From Sphingobium estronivorans (GTDB lineage Bacteria > Pseudomonadota > Alphaproteobacteria > Sphingomonadales > Sphingomonadaceae): 64,000 nucleotides of DNA. This document shows, piece by piece, positions 49,039-58,313 of the stretch. Location: the NCBI RefSeq assembly GCF_008692605.1, contig NZ_LFCT01000012.1:99266-163265 (forward strand), read 5' to 3'. Position 1 is the first letter of the stretch. Each line of letters starts with the position of its first letter. The notes beneath the pieces were generated by a model that was not told the DNA's origin, did not search any database, and was given only the letters and a program-made list of their open reading frames with translations. The position numbers and the translations under genes are program-made.

Positions 49039-49053
49039 CGCGAACGACTCGCA
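49039..49053 (-). promoter_or_regulatory. Fur-like box upstream of the PepSY-ApbE operon
   Basis: CGCGAACGACTCGCA matches the TGCGAAC-N-NNTCGCA dyads of the two receptor genes with one altered end base. It sits 46 bp before the PepSY gene start, in the promoter region. It supports membership of the same iron regulon. Confidence 0.55.
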
Positions 49054-49252
49054 ATTGCAAACCTGGGGGGCTGGAAAAAATGTATCAAAATATATGGGAT
49101 GGTGGCCGGAACGCCGCGCGGGAACGCCCGTCGGCGCTGTGTGGCGACGTCCTGCTATTGACGGGTGGGCCCATCCCAACTAGCCGCCACCGGGACGGGG
49201 GTGACATGAACAGGCCGTCGGTTCCGAAAGCCTGCCCATAAAGGACGAAGAC

Positions 49253-50212
49253 ATGCTGTTGCCGGCCGTTGCCGCTGGAATGATGTTGGGCGCGCAGGTT
49301 GGGGCGGTCGATGCACCGCCGCAAAGCGCGCCCGTGGCCGAAACTGCCCTGATCGGGACGGCCGAGGCCGGTCCGCCCCAGGTCGCGCAGGACGGCGCTG
49401 TGGTCATCCTGCCGCCGCCGCCGGTGATGCCGAACCTGCCGGGGACGGTTGCCGCGCCCGTCGCGCCCGCTTCGCAGCAGGGCGACATCGTCGTCACGGG
49501 CCGAACCGCCCCGCCGCCGGGCGATCCGATGGAACGGCTGAACCTCAAGAGCTTCGAGACGGTGCAGTCGGTCGACAAGGCCGTCATCGAACCGGTGGCC
49601 AAGGCTTATAACAAGGGCCTGCCCAAGCCTGTGCGCAAGGGGTTCCGCAACTTCTTCTCCAACCTGCAGCAGCCGGTGGTGTTCATCGCCTATATGCTGG
49701 AGTTGAAGCCCGGCAAGGCGATGGAGACGGCGGGGCGCTTCACCATCAATACGACGCTGGGCGTCGCGGGCCTGTTCGACGTGGCGAAGCGCAAGCCCTT
49801 CTTCCTGCCCTACCGGCCCAATGGCCTTGCCAATGTGCTGGGCTATTACGGCGTGGGGCCGGGGCCGTATATGTACCTGCCCATCGTCGGGCCGACGACG
49901 CTGCGCGACATCATCGGCGATACGGTGGACAAGATGGTGGTCCCCTTCATGATCGGAAAGCCGTTCACCGAACCCAAATATATGATCCCGGCGACGATCC
50001 TGAACCAGCTTGGCGAGCGCGCGGCGTTCGATGAGACGATCCAGAATATCCGCGATCAGGCCGATCCCTATTCGGCCTATCGCGACCTGTATCTGAAGCA
50101 GCGCCAAGCTGAGATCGACGCGCTGCATGGCCGGACGGGCGAGGGCGTGACGCCGGTTTATGGACCGGGGATGGGCAAGGTGCCGGTGAATATCCCTGAC
50201 GACGCACAATAA
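49253..50212 (+). CDS. mlaA: MlaA family lipoprotein-like protein (phospholipid retention)
   Basis: 319 aa. About 75 N-terminal residues are proline/alanine-rich, with no clear lipobox (no Cys near the start); the MlaA domain follows from about residue 90. Motifs are LNLKSFETVQSVDKAVIEPV, LPKPVRKGFRNFFSNLQQPV, RFTINTTLGVAGLFDVAKRK, and GYYGVGPGPYMYLPIVGPTT with RDIIGDTVD. MlaA removes phospholipid from the outer leaflet of the outer membrane with the Mla pathway. A cysteine-less N-terminus is unusual for the classical lipoprotein, although sphingomonad members often carry long extensions. No mlaFEDB genes are in the window. Confidence 0.85.
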   Translation: MLLPAVAAGMMLGAQVGAVDAPPQSAPVAETALIGTAEAGPPQVAQDGAVVILPPPPVMPNLPGTVAAPVAPASQQGDIVVTGRTAPPPGDPMERLNLKSFETVQSVDKAVIEPVAKAYNKGLPKPVRKGFRNFFSNLQQPVVFIAYMLELKPGKAMETAGRFTINTTLGVAGLFDVAKRKPFFLPYRPNGLANVLGYYGVGPGPYMYLPIVGPTTLRDIIGDTVDKMVVPFMIGKPFTEPKYMIPATILNQLGERAAFDETIQNIRDQADPYSAYRDLYLKQRQAEIDALHGRTGEGVTPVYGPGMGKVPVNIPDDAQ

Positions 50213-50286
50213 TATCATCGCGCTCGGACTTCGACCGATCACAAGTCGGTTTCGCTCAGGCGCAATAAGGGCGTATCGGATTCAAG

Positions 50287-50327
50287 ATAACCGTCATCCC
50301 GCGGAGGCGGGATGACGGTTATTTTTG
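50287..50327. terminator. Bidirectional rho-independent terminator
   Basis: Perfect 16-bp arms (50287-50302 and 50307-50322) with core CCGTCATCCCGC and a four-base GGAG loop are followed by TTTTTG. The hairpin lies between the convergent mlaA and glutamate dehydrogenase genes and can end both transcripts. Confidence 0.9.
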
Positions 50328-50337
50328 TGCCCGCGCC

Positions 50338-53300
50338 TTACCGCCCGAGCAGTCCTCTCGCCTGTCCTGCGATTTCGGCGAGCATGGCGACATTGGGTGT
50401 CGCGGCGGCCTTGGCGCGGTGGACAAGGGCGCGAAACTGCTGGATGCGGGCGCCCTTGGCCTTGAGCCATAACTCGACATGGTGGGCGATATCCTTGCCC
50501 TTCCCCTGGGCGAGGAAGTCGAGGCGGACCTGCTGCATGTCGCGGGCGACGCCGGAGATAAGGAGCCGCTCCCACGGGTCGGAGGGTTCCATGCGGGCGG
50601 CGGTGGACTGGACCCAGTCGATGCCGACCGCTTCGCCCAGATGGGTGAAGGCGCGGGTGAGCGCCACCTCGTCGACTGCCATGCGCCCGGCCAGCGCGGC
50701 GATGCCGACCGCGCCGTCCAGCTTGAACAGGCCGGCGGTGCAGCGGGCCAGATGCTCCGGCGCGCCGAGCGCGAGCAGCCGGTCGGTGACCGCCGCGACG
50801 CGGCGCAGCGCCTCGCTGGTGAGGAGGTCGTCGACCTGTTTCGCCAGCTTGTCGACACCCTTGGCCAGCGCGCTATGGCCTGCTTCGGGCAGGGTGCCGG
50901 TCGGCAGGGCGCGGAGAATGTCCGCGATCTGCGCGCGCATTCCGCTGGCAATGTCGCCGAACAGCGCGAGACGCGCCGCTTCGGACATGTCCGCCGCGTC
51001 GATGTCGGCCCACAGCGTGCCGATGCCGTAGAGCCGCTCCGCGATCAGGAAGGCGCTGGCGAGGTCGGCGAGCGAGCAGCCCTCTTCCTCCGCCAGTTCG
51101 AACGGATGGATGAGGCCGAGGCGATTGACGATGCGGTTCGCGACCTTGGTGGCGATGATCTCCTTGCGAAGCGCATGGGCGGCGATGGCGTCGGCTTCCT
51201 TCTTCTGCATCGCCGGCGGGAAGGCGGCGGCGAGTTCGCCGCCCATGGACGCGTCGGTGGCAAGGTCGCCATGTTCGATGGCGTCCTGAAGCGCGAGCTT
51301 GGCGGTGGAGAGCAGCACGGCGAGTTCGGGCCGGGTGAGGCCCAGCCCGTCCTGCCCGCGCCGCAGCAGCTGGTCATTGGCGGCCAGCCCCTCGACCTGC
51401 CGGTCCAGTCGCCCTGACTCCTCGAACGTCTCGATCAGCCGCACATAGCTGGCAAGGTCCGCCGCGCCGCCGGCTTCCGCGATGGAAAGGCCCAGCGCCT
51501 GGAGCCGGTTATCCTCCAGCACGATGTCGGCCACCGCGTCGGTCATGCTGACCAGCAGCGTGTTGCGATCCTCGAAGGGCAGGCGGCCTTCCGCCATTTC
51601 CTTGTTGAGCGCAATCTTGATGTTGACCTCATTGTCCGAACAGTCGACGCCCGCGCTGTTGTCGATGAAGTCGGTGTTGATCCGCCCGCCCCGCAGCGCA
51701 AAGGCGATGCGCGCCGCCTGCGTGGTGCCGAGGTTCGCGCCTTCGCCCACGACCTTGACGCGCAGCTGTTCGGCATTGACGCGCAGCCGGTCGTTGGCCG
51801 GATCGCCGACATCGCCATGGCTCTGCGCGGCGGCCTTCACATAGGTGCCGATGCCGCCGAACCAGAGCAGGTCGTTGGGGCTTTTGAGGATCGCGGAGAT
51901 GAGCGCGGTCGGCTCCATGTCCGTGTCACTGACGCCCAATATCGCCTGCACTTCGGGCGTGAGGGGGATTTTCTTGAGCGAACGGGCGAAGACGCCGCCG
52001 CCCTTGGAGATGAGTTTCTTGTCATAATCGTCCCAGCTCGACCGGGGGAGCTGGAACAGGCGGTTGCGTTCCTCCCAGCTTTTCGCCGGATCGGGATCGG
52101 GGTCGAGGAAGATGTGGCGATGGTCGAAGGCGGCGACCAGTTTGATCGCTTTCGACAGCAGCATGCCGTTGCCGAACACGTCGCCCGACATGTCGCCACA
52201 GCCCACGACCCGCACCGGCTCGCTCTGCACGTCGACGCCCATTTCCGCGAAGTGGCGCTTCACGCTGATCCACGCGCCGCGCGCGGTGATGCCCATCGCC
52301 TTATGGTCATAGCCGTGGGAGCCGCCGCTGGCGAAGGCGTCGCCCAGCCAGAAGTCACGCTCCAGCGCAATCGCGTTGGCGACGTCGGAGAAGGTCGCCG
52401 TGCCCTTGTCGGCGGCGACGACGAAATAGGGATCTTCGCCGTCCAGCACGACCACCTGCGCGGGATGCTTCACCTTGCCCTTGACGATATTGTCGGTGAC
52501 CGAGAGCAGCGCCCGGATGAAGATGCGGTAGCTTTCGGTCCCTTCCGCAAACCAGGCGTCGCGGTCGACCTGCGGATTGGGAAGCTGCTTGGGATAGAAG
52601 CCGCCCTTGGCGCCGGTCGGCACGATGACGGCGTTCTTGACGCGCTGCGCCTTCATCAGGCCCAGCACCTCGGTGCGGAAGTCGTCGCGCCGGTCGGACC
52701 AGCGCAGGCCGCCGCGCGCGACGGGTCCGGCGCGCAGGTGAATGCCTTCGACACGGGGACTGTAGACCCAGATTTCGCGCCATGGCAGCGGCGCGGGCAG
52801 GCCGGGGATCATCGCGCTGTCCAGCTTGAAGGCCAGCGCCTCCGCCGCCGCGTCGCTGTAGAAATTGGTGCGCAGCGTCGCGATGATGACGACGCGCAGC
52901 AGGCGCAGCACGCGATCCTCATCGATGGCGGTGACCTTTTCGAGGCCCGCCTCGATCTCCAACTGGGCGGCGGCGGCGCGGGCGGCGCCATCCTTGGCGG
53001 CGGGGTTATGCAGCGCCTCGAACAGTTCGATCAGCTGGCGGGCGATCGCCTGTTCGCGCCGCAGCGTTTCGGCAAAGGTCGCCATGCCATAGGCCATGCC
53101 CGTCTGACGCAGATAGCGGAACAAAGCACGAAGCAGCACCACCGATCGCTGATCCAGCCCCGCCGTGACGATCAGTTCGTTGAAGCGGTCATTTTCCGCC
53201 ACGCCTTCGGTGACCTGCGCAATCGCTTCGGTCACGATGTCGGCGCGGGCGATCACCGCATCGGCATGGCCACCCGCCGGCAGTTCCAGCACGAAGCGCT

Positions 53301-55011
53301 GGACAAAGCCCAATGTGCCCCCCTCGTCCTTGGCGCCCACCGGCGTCATCATTTCCTCGATGACGCGGAAGCCGAAATTCTCGAAGGCGGGAACGACTTC
53401 GGAGAGGGCGATGGCGTCATGGCTGTAGAGTTTGAGCCGCAACCGTTCGGGCGTGTCCTCTCCATTGCGGTAGATGCGGATCGACTTGTCGCCCGGACCT
53501 GACAGGCCGTGGAGCAGGCGGATGTCGATGGCGGCTTCGACCGGACCCGCGCCGTTGCGATAGGCCATGGGAAAGCCGGTCGCGAACCGCTGCGCCAGCG
53601 CCGCCGCGCGGCCTGCCTCCTCGGTCTCGGCCAGCGCCTCCTCGACGGCGGGCAGCCAGCCACGCACCATCTGCTTCAACTGCCGGTCGAGCGGCTGTTC
53701 ATCGGGCACCATCCCGCCGTCGCGCAGGTCGAGCGTAATGCGCAGCAGCGCCAGCCCGCTTTCCTCCAGCGCGATGGACCAGCTCAGCACCGGGCCGTTG
53801 CACGCTTGGGTGAGCATGTCCTGCACCGCCACGCGCCGCGTCGTGGTCAGCTCCTCGCGCGGTAGCCAGGCAAAGGCGTAAAGATGCCGCGCCAGCGCGC
53901 TCGTCCCCAGCACCAGCTTCGGGCGAGGGCGGTCGGTCAGCGACATGAAGGTCAGCACCAGCCGTTCCAGCGTCTCGCGGTCGAAGCCGATCAGGATGTC
54001 ATGGGGCAAAGCGGTCAGCGCATGGGTCAGCACCTTGCCCGCATGGCCGTGCGGATCGAAGGCGAACTTGTCCATCAGCGCGGAAAGCGCCGAGCGCAGC
54101 AGTGGTACCTTGTCCGGGGTGGTCGCCAGCCCTGCGCTGGTCCACATGCCCGCGTGGATCGATAGGGCGGTGACGGTCTTTCCCTCGCGCACCGGCACGA
54201 TGATGAGGTCCAGCAGCACCGGGCGATGCACCCGCGACAGCCGATTGGACTTGATGATGAGAGGGGTGCGCTTGCCTTCCTCGAACCAGGTGAAGGCCGC
54301 TTCCAGCGAGGCCGGGGCCAGCAGCGCCTGATCGTGCAGCGCGCAAATGCCGATACGCGCCTTCGCCTTGCCGTCGCGGGTGCGGCGTTCATGGCCGATC
54401 TGGGTGAAATGGCGGGCCAGGAACCAGCGCAGCAGCGCCGCGCCTTCCTCATCGGTGACGGTGTCGGCGTCATTGCCCATCGCCTCGCGCATTTTCGGCC
54501 AGTCGGCGACGGCGGCGCGAACATCCTCCAGCGTTTCTGCCAGCGCCTTTTCCAGCGTGCGGCGGGCCTTCGCATCGGCGCGGTCCGCCTCGATATAGAT
54601 CATCGATTCCCGCCGTGCCCCGGCGGCTTCGTCGTCCAGTATCGCCTTCAACCGGCCAGGGCCGTCGCGCTCGACCGACAGCACCGGATGGAGCAGGCGG
54701 TGGATGATGATGTCCGCGGCGGCGAGCGCATTGGCGATCGAATCCACCAGAAAGGGCATGTCGTCATTGACGATGGCGATCCGCATGAAACGCCCGCTGA
54801 CCCCTTCGCCCAGCGTTTCCATGGCAATGGCGACCTGGCCCGGTTTGCGCGCGGCGGCGGTGCGGCCGATGAAGGCGGCGGCATCCAGCATTGCCTCATG
54901 ATCGAACCCCTCGCTCTCGCCGGGCAGGGTGCCCCGTGCCAGCGCCGCTTCCAGCGCGTCGCGAATGGAAATGTCGACTTCCTTGATCTTCGGCTCAGCC
55001 AATGCCGTCAT
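50338..55011 (-). CDS. NAD-specific glutamate dehydrogenase (large, GDH-180 class)
   Basis: 1557 aa from ATG 55011 with AGAGGCA upstream; the frame continues above it without coding character. The large L-GDH family has N-terminal ACT-like domains (FMRIAIVNDDMPFLVDSIAN), a catalytic domain with RGGLRWSDRRDDFRTEVLGL and VPTGAKGGFYPKQ near residue 800, and a Rossmann domain with VVGCGDMSGDVFGNGML near residues 935-975. A long C-terminal helical region follows. It oxidises glutamate to 2-oxoglutarate with NAD+, feeding amino acids into the TCA cycle, and is a hallmark of alphaproteobacteria and pseudomonads. No regulator is adjacent. Confidence 0.95.
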   Translation of the reverse strand: MTALAEPKIKEVDISIRDALEAALARGTLPGESEGFDHEAMLDAAAFIGRTAAARKPGQVAIAMETLGEGVSGRFMRIAIVNDDMPFLVDSIANALAAADIIIHRLLHPVLSVERDGPGRLKAILDDEAAGARRESMIYIEADRADAKARRTLEKALAETLEDVRAAVADWPKMREAMGNDADTVTDEEGAALLRWFLARHFTQIGHERRTRDGKAKARIGICALHDQALLAPASLEAAFTWFEEGKRTPLIIKSNRLSRVHRPVLLDLIIVPVREGKTVTALSIHAGMWTSAGLATTPDKVPLLRSALSALMDKFAFDPHGHAGKVLTHALTALPHDILIGFDRETLERLVLTFMSLTDRPRPKLVLGTSALARHLYAFAWLPREELTTTRRVAVQDMLTQACNGPVLSWSIALEESGLALLRITLDLRDGGMVPDEQPLDRQLKQMVRGWLPAVEEALAETEEAGRAAALAQRFATGFPMAYRNGAGPVEAAIDIRLLHGLSGPGDKSIRIYRNGEDTPERLRLKLYSHDAIALSEVVPAFENFGFRVIEEMMTPVGAKDEGGTLGFVQRFVLELPAGGHADAVIARADIVTEAIAQVTEGVAENDRFNELIVTAGLDQRSVVLLRALFRYLRQTGMAYGMATFAETLRREQAIARQLIELFEALHNPAAKDGAARAAAAQLEIEAGLEKVTAIDEDRVLRLLRVVIIATLRTNFYSDAAAEALAFKLDSAMIPGLPAPLPWREIWVYSPRVEGIHLRAGPVARGGLRWSDRRDDFRTEVLGLMKAQRVKNAVIVPTGAKGGFYPKQLPNPQVDRDAWFAEGTESYRIFIRALLSVTDNIVKGKVKHPAQVVVLDGEDPYFVVAADKGTATFSDVANAIALERDFWLGDAFASGGSHGYDHKAMGITARGAWISVKRHFAEMGVDVQSEPVRVVGCGDMSGDVFGNGMLLSKAIKLVAAFDHRHIFLDPDPDPAKSWEERNRLFQLPRSSWDDYDKKLISKGGGVFARSLKKIPLTPEVQAILGVSDTDMEPTALISAILKSPNDLLWFGGIGTYVKAAAQSHGDVGDPANDRLRVNAEQLRVKVVGEGANLGTTQAARIAFALRGGRINTDFIDNSAGVDCSDNEVNIKIALNKEMAEGRLPFEDRNTLLVSMTDAVADIVLEDNRLQALGLSIAEAGGAADLASYVRLIETFEESGRLDRQVEGLAANDQLLRRGQDGLGLTRPELAVLLSTAKLALQDAIEHGDLATDASMGGELAAAFPPAMQKKEADAIAAHALRKEIIATKVANRIVNRLGLIHPFELAEEEGCSLADLASAFLIAERLYGIGTLWADIDAADMSEAARLALFGDIASGMRAQIADILRALPTGTLPEAGHSALAKGVDKLAKQVDDLLTSEALRRVAAVTDRLLALGAPEHLARCTAGLFKLDGAVGIAALAGRMAVDEVALTRAFTHLGEAVGIDWVQSTAARMEPSDPWERLLISGVARDMQQVRLDFLAQGKGKDIAHHVELWLKAKGARIQQFRALVHRAKAAATPNVAMLAEIAGQARGLLGR

Positions 55012-55296
55012 GTGCTTGCCTCTTGCTCGCGGGATCGGACCCGCTTCTGGTGAACGGAGAAGGCGCTGGAGAACCGCCACGCGACTTCTCAAACCGATGC
55101 CGTCCACTATGCGCTACTGCGTCGCGAGGCTCAACCCAGAATAAGAAATAAAATTACGCTGAGTTGTAATAATATGATGCATCGCAGCATGAGCAGAGCG
55201 CCATGCCGAGGGAATGACTGCAAGGAATCGGCCCTGGAACGCCGTGTGTCAACTCGGCGTGAGCCTGGCTACGGATGAAGGGCGACTGCCGCGCGA

Positions 55297-56571
55297 TCAA
55301 CCGGCGGCGGCGACGATGGCCCGCTGGCTAAGGTCCGATCCTTCAGGCAGGGCGCCGACGATGACGAGGGATCCGTCCTTTTCCCGGCGAGCGACAACGA
55401 CGGCCAGGCCGTCTCCGTCGGTCGCGACGGCGAAGGGATCAAGCGCGACCGCCGCCTTCATCGCGGCGCGGGCGGTCTGCTGGCGGTCGGGCTTGGCCGG
55501 GCTGTCGCTGCGGCGCTGGGCGCGTTCGTCGCGGACCAGGGCCTTGAGGCCGCCGTCATAACGGGCGAGATAGTCGCCGAAAGCGCCAAGCTCTATGCCG
55601 TTGGCGCGGGCATGGTCCAGCGCGGTCGCATATTCGGTGATGCGCGTCTTGTCATAGGTGGAGCCGAAGACCAGCTTCACCACGGCGGTCATCGGTGCGC
55701 GGGCCTGAACCTTCAGTCCGCTATTCTCCAGCAGTTCGGCATATTCCTCCGGCCGGGCGATGGTGACGAGCGCGAAGTCGTAGCTGAGGCCGATGGCGCG
55801 ATAGAGCGCGGCATGGCTGCGTGCCTCGCTGGTGCGGGCCTGCTCCGCGCTGTCGCGGGCGAGCGCCAGCCAGTCGACCAGCGGCGCGTCCTCGGCCGGG
55901 CTTTCCATGCCGCTGAGGTCGAGCGTGCCGAATTCCTCGTCGGCGGCGGGACCGTCCGCCCAGATCGGCGCGACCGGCGGCGCGCTGGGCGCGGAGCGAA
56001 GGGCTTCCTCCACCTCCCGGTCGATTTCGGCGCTGACGTCGCGATTGGCCACTTCCTTCCAGTTGATGACGCCGAAAACGAAATCGATCGTCTGGTCGTC
56101 GGAGGAGAAGGGCATCAATATGCCGCGATAGAGGATTTCCGCGCCGCGCTGGTTGAGGAAGCCGGCCTCGAACCCGATGGGCGCGGCATTGGCGATGATC
56201 TGAAGATAATGATCGGTCAGGCGCGACAGCAGCGAGCGGGCCGGGACATCGTTGATGAACTGGATCGGCCCGCTGATCTCGCACTCCGCGCGCAGCGCCG
56301 TGCCGAGATAGACGACAGCCGGGTTGTCGAGGCCGGTGCTGAAGTCCAGCAGGACGCTGTAGGGACCGAAATCCTCCAGATCCTCAGGGGACAGGTCCTC
56401 GATCGACGGCAGGTTGCGATCGCCCAGCAGCGACGCCCAATAATTATAGGCGCGCACCTGCATGCGGCGCTCGTCCGCCCCGACCATGGGCGGCGTTTCG
56501 ATGGCCGCGTCGTTCGCGGACTCGAAATCGTCCGCTTCACTGGCGATTCCATATCCCCGCAGAATGTCCAT
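55297..56571 (-). CDS. PAS-domain (PAS_5-type) protein of unknown function
   Basis: 424 aa. Residues 40-180 resemble the PAS_5 domain of alphaproteobacteria, as in Caulobacter MopJ-like proteins (AYNYWASLLGDRNLPSIEDL, then SVLLDFSTGLDNPAVVYLGT, then FSSDDQTIDFVFGVINWKEV). The second half has no recognised domain. Helical segments are seen at residues 235-330, and a conserved-looking end (SLVIVGALPEGSDLSQRAIV) closes the protein. It probably acts as a cytosolic sensor or scaffold in stress or cell-cycle signalling, by analogy only. The 285 bp between it and the glutamate dehydrogenase start hold no gene I can see. Confidence 0.75.
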   Translation of the reverse strand: MDILRGYGIASEADDFESANDAAIETPPMVGADERRMQVRAYNYWASLLGDRNLPSIEDLSPEDLEDFGPYSVLLDFSTGLDNPAVVYLGTALRAECEISGPIQFINDVPARSLLSRLTDHYLQIIANAAPIGFEAGFLNQRGAEILYRGILMPFSSDDQTIDFVFGVINWKEVANRDVSAEIDREVEEALRSAPSAPPVAPIWADGPAADEEFGTLDLSGMESPAEDAPLVDWLALARDSAEQARTSEARSHAALYRAIGLSYDFALVTIARPEEYAELLENSGLKVQARAPMTAVVKLVFGSTYDKTRITEYATALDHARANGIELGAFGDYLARYDGGLKALVRDERAQRRSDSPAKPDRQQTARAAMKAAVALDPFAVATDGDGLAVVVARREKDGSLVIVGALPEGSDLSQRAIVAAAG

Positions 56572-56756
56572 CCAATCGGTCCTCAGGTCAGATAAAAGCT
56601 TTAGTCGAGACTCGAGAGTGCCATGGGATGGTAAACGGGCGGTAAAGACGGGGGTGGAATGATGGTCCGATGCGGTTCAGCGGAGGAAAGGGTGCGCGAA
56701 ACCGGAAATTGAACGCTTGTCCTTCGCTCAAAGCGCTGTTATCTGCCCGCCCCAAC

Positions 56757-56795
56757 GCCGCTTTAGCTCAGTTGGTAGAGCATCGCATCCGTAAT
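56757..56795 (+). pseudogene. 5' half of a tRNA-Thr gene (remnant)
   Basis: These 39 bp match the first half of the intact tRNA-Thr downstream at 37 of 39 positions, from the acceptor strand through the D arm (GCTCAGTTGGTAGAGC) to the end of the anticodon loop (CCGTAA). Beyond that the 3' anticodon strand (TGCGA in the intact gene) becomes TTAGC, and no T arm or acceptor 3' strand follows. It cannot fold as a tRNA. The break falls in the anticodon region, a known crossover point for tyrosine integrases. Confidence 0.85.
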
Positions 56796-56879
56796 TAGCG
56801 GGTCTCCGCTGGATTGCCGAGTGAAACCAACAGACTAGCGCGGCGGGGAAGAAGTTAGTACGGGATTAGTAGGGTTTAG

Positions 56880-56955
56880 GCCGCCTTAGCTCAGTTGGTA
56901 GAGCATCGCATTCGTAATGCGAGGGTCGGAGGTTCGAGTCCTCTAGGCGGCACCA
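56880..56955 (+). tRNA. tRNA-Thr (anticodon CGU), CCA encoded
   Basis: A full cloverleaf: acceptor GCCGCCT/AGGCGGC, D arm GCTC-AGTTGGTA-GAGC, anticodon stem TCGCA/TGCGA with loop TTCGTAA (anticodon CGT, reading ACG codons), T arm GGAGG-TTCGAGT-CCTCT, discriminator A and encoded CCA. Its 3' end faces the accessory genes on the right. Confidence 0.96.
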
Positions 56956-56995
56956 TTCCTTCAGCAGGAAATTCCTGAAAAACCTAGCGAAAGTG

Positions 56996-57018
56996 CCTTT
57001 CGGCTTATGACCGAAAGG
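56996..57018. terminator. Possible terminator hairpin after tRNA-Thr
   Basis: CCTTTCGG (56996-57003) pairs with CCGAAAGG (57011-57018) around a 7-nt loop, 41 bp after the tRNA end. Only a broken T-tract (TTGCCTTGTTTG) follows, so termination is uncertain. The remaining bases to 57167 contain no gene I can support. Confidence 0.4.
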
Positions 57019-57167
57019 TTGCCTTGTTTGTGTGCCTTTGGCTTGATCCCACAGCAACCCAGTGGGTGAAGCGTGGGGCGGAAATGGGACGGAGTCGGTT
57101 CCCTTCGGCAAGCACTTCGGGCCTATGATTCGGCGGGGTCGAAGGGAGGAGGAGCTGCCACAATGCC

Positions 57168-58310
57168 TTAAAGCAGGGCCAACTGCTCCATTGGCTCGGA
57201 AACGCGCACACTGACCTTCGGCAGCTTAAACATCTCCGCCAGTTGCTCGATAACCAAGCTGAAATGATGGTCCGTAGAAGACCAGCGCCACATGCTGGCA
57301 TGGCCTGTTTTCCCGATGCCGGTGGCTAGCCGGTCGATGAACGCGTTACCTAAGCTGTAATCTGCGCCAGCGTAAGCGTCCGAGGAAACAAGGCGCTCAG
57401 CCACTTCAAAGATCGCCTTATAGCCTTGCTCGCGGCGAACAGATGGGCCTTTGAAGATAAAATATTCATCAACTGACGAGTAGCGAAGGTGAGCCGATGG
57501 AGCGCCATTGAAAGGTGCGTAGGCCGATGGGTATTCGAGCGCGTAGTCCGAAAACATAGGGGTAACCGGAAGGCTGCCAGCATGTTCCATCAATGCGCGG
57601 TAGAGCTGCCAATCCAGACGTGGAAATGAGCCATCCATACCGGCCTTCAACTTCGGCTGCTCCGGAAAGGATGTGGCGCTCCAGAACACCCGCATCCATG
57701 TGTTCGGAGCAATCAAGCGAGCAATCTGACCGGCAAGAATGTCTGCAAATTCGTTCACTTCGTGGATCGCGAGTGGCCCGCCGTCCAGAAGGATGACCGT
57801 TGATGATGGATTGGCGCCGAAGTCTGCTGCTATAACCCGCAGCGCTTCCGGCCCTTCCAGATTTTCCATTTCATCGATCTTCAACCGTAGGCAGGATGGC
57901 GGACTATCATTCCGGCCCAAAAAGCGGCGAACGGCTGCCTTGTAATCGTCTGAATTTCCCGACGAGAAAATTGGCGCTGCATTGCCTCCGGCGAGCCGGG
58001 CTCTCTCCAGCAGTTCAGTTAGCGGGTGCCCGCCTATGGCTTCGCGATGGTGTTCATCATCGATCAATGCCGCGTCGATGAAGGCGATACGCCGATCCCA
58101 ACAATCCGCGAGCTGTTTCCCAAAACTCCGCAAATATTCGGTCGTGGTCAGAACCTTTTGCTGCTCAGGATCGAACCCGCCCGCTGGCGGGATCTTGAAC
58201 GCGGGAATCATTCGACCTGAACGGGCTGATCGTGCAGTAGCAAGTGCCCGCCGCTCTCCGGCCTTCCACTTTAGTTGGGAGAGATAGACAGCATTCGACA
58301 GGTTCATCAT
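57168..58310 (-). CDS. Beta-family protein (Beta_protein-like), island cassette gene 3
   Basis: 380 aa; ATG 58310 with GGAGTAACAG upstream. Residues 8-50 (YLSQLKWKAGERRALATARS, then GRMIPAFKIPPAGGFDPE) match the start of the 'beta family protein' group, a TIM-barrel-like family found in accessory regions and beside other island genes; this is from memory, not a search. The middle has alternating strands and helices (CLRLKIDEMENLEGPEALRV, then STVILLDGGP). The end reads RWSSTDHHFSLVIEQLAEMF. No membrane segments. It follows the HTH-ImmA gene after 3 bp, so it is made from the same transcript. Function unknown; a defence effector or sensor is inferred from context. Confidence 0.65.
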   Translation of the reverse strand: MMNLSNAVYLSQLKWKAGERRALATARSARSGRMIPAFKIPPAGGFDPEQQKVLTTTEYLRSFGKQLADCWDRRIAFIDAALIDDEHHREAIGGHPLTELLERARLAGGNAAPIFSSGNSDDYKAAVRRFLGRNDSPPSCLRLKIDEMENLEGPEALRVIAADFGANPSSTVILLDGGPLAIHEVNEFADILAGQIARLIAPNTWMRVFWSATSFPEQPKLKAGMDGSFPRLDWQLYRALMEHAGSLPVTPMFSDYALEYPSAYAPFNGAPSAHLRYSSVDEYFIFKGPSVRREQGYKAIFEVAERLVSSDAYAGADYSLGNAFIDRLATGIGKTGHASMWRWSSTDHHFSLVIEQLAEMFKLPKVSVRVSEPMEQLALL

Positions 58311-58313
58311 CTG

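Noticed and set aside
56866..57111. Minus-strand frame with the peptide RLEDSNLRPSHYECDALPTE
   Set aside because: It reads through tRNA-Thr on the opposite strand; this peptide is a well-known false gene produced by tRNA sequences.
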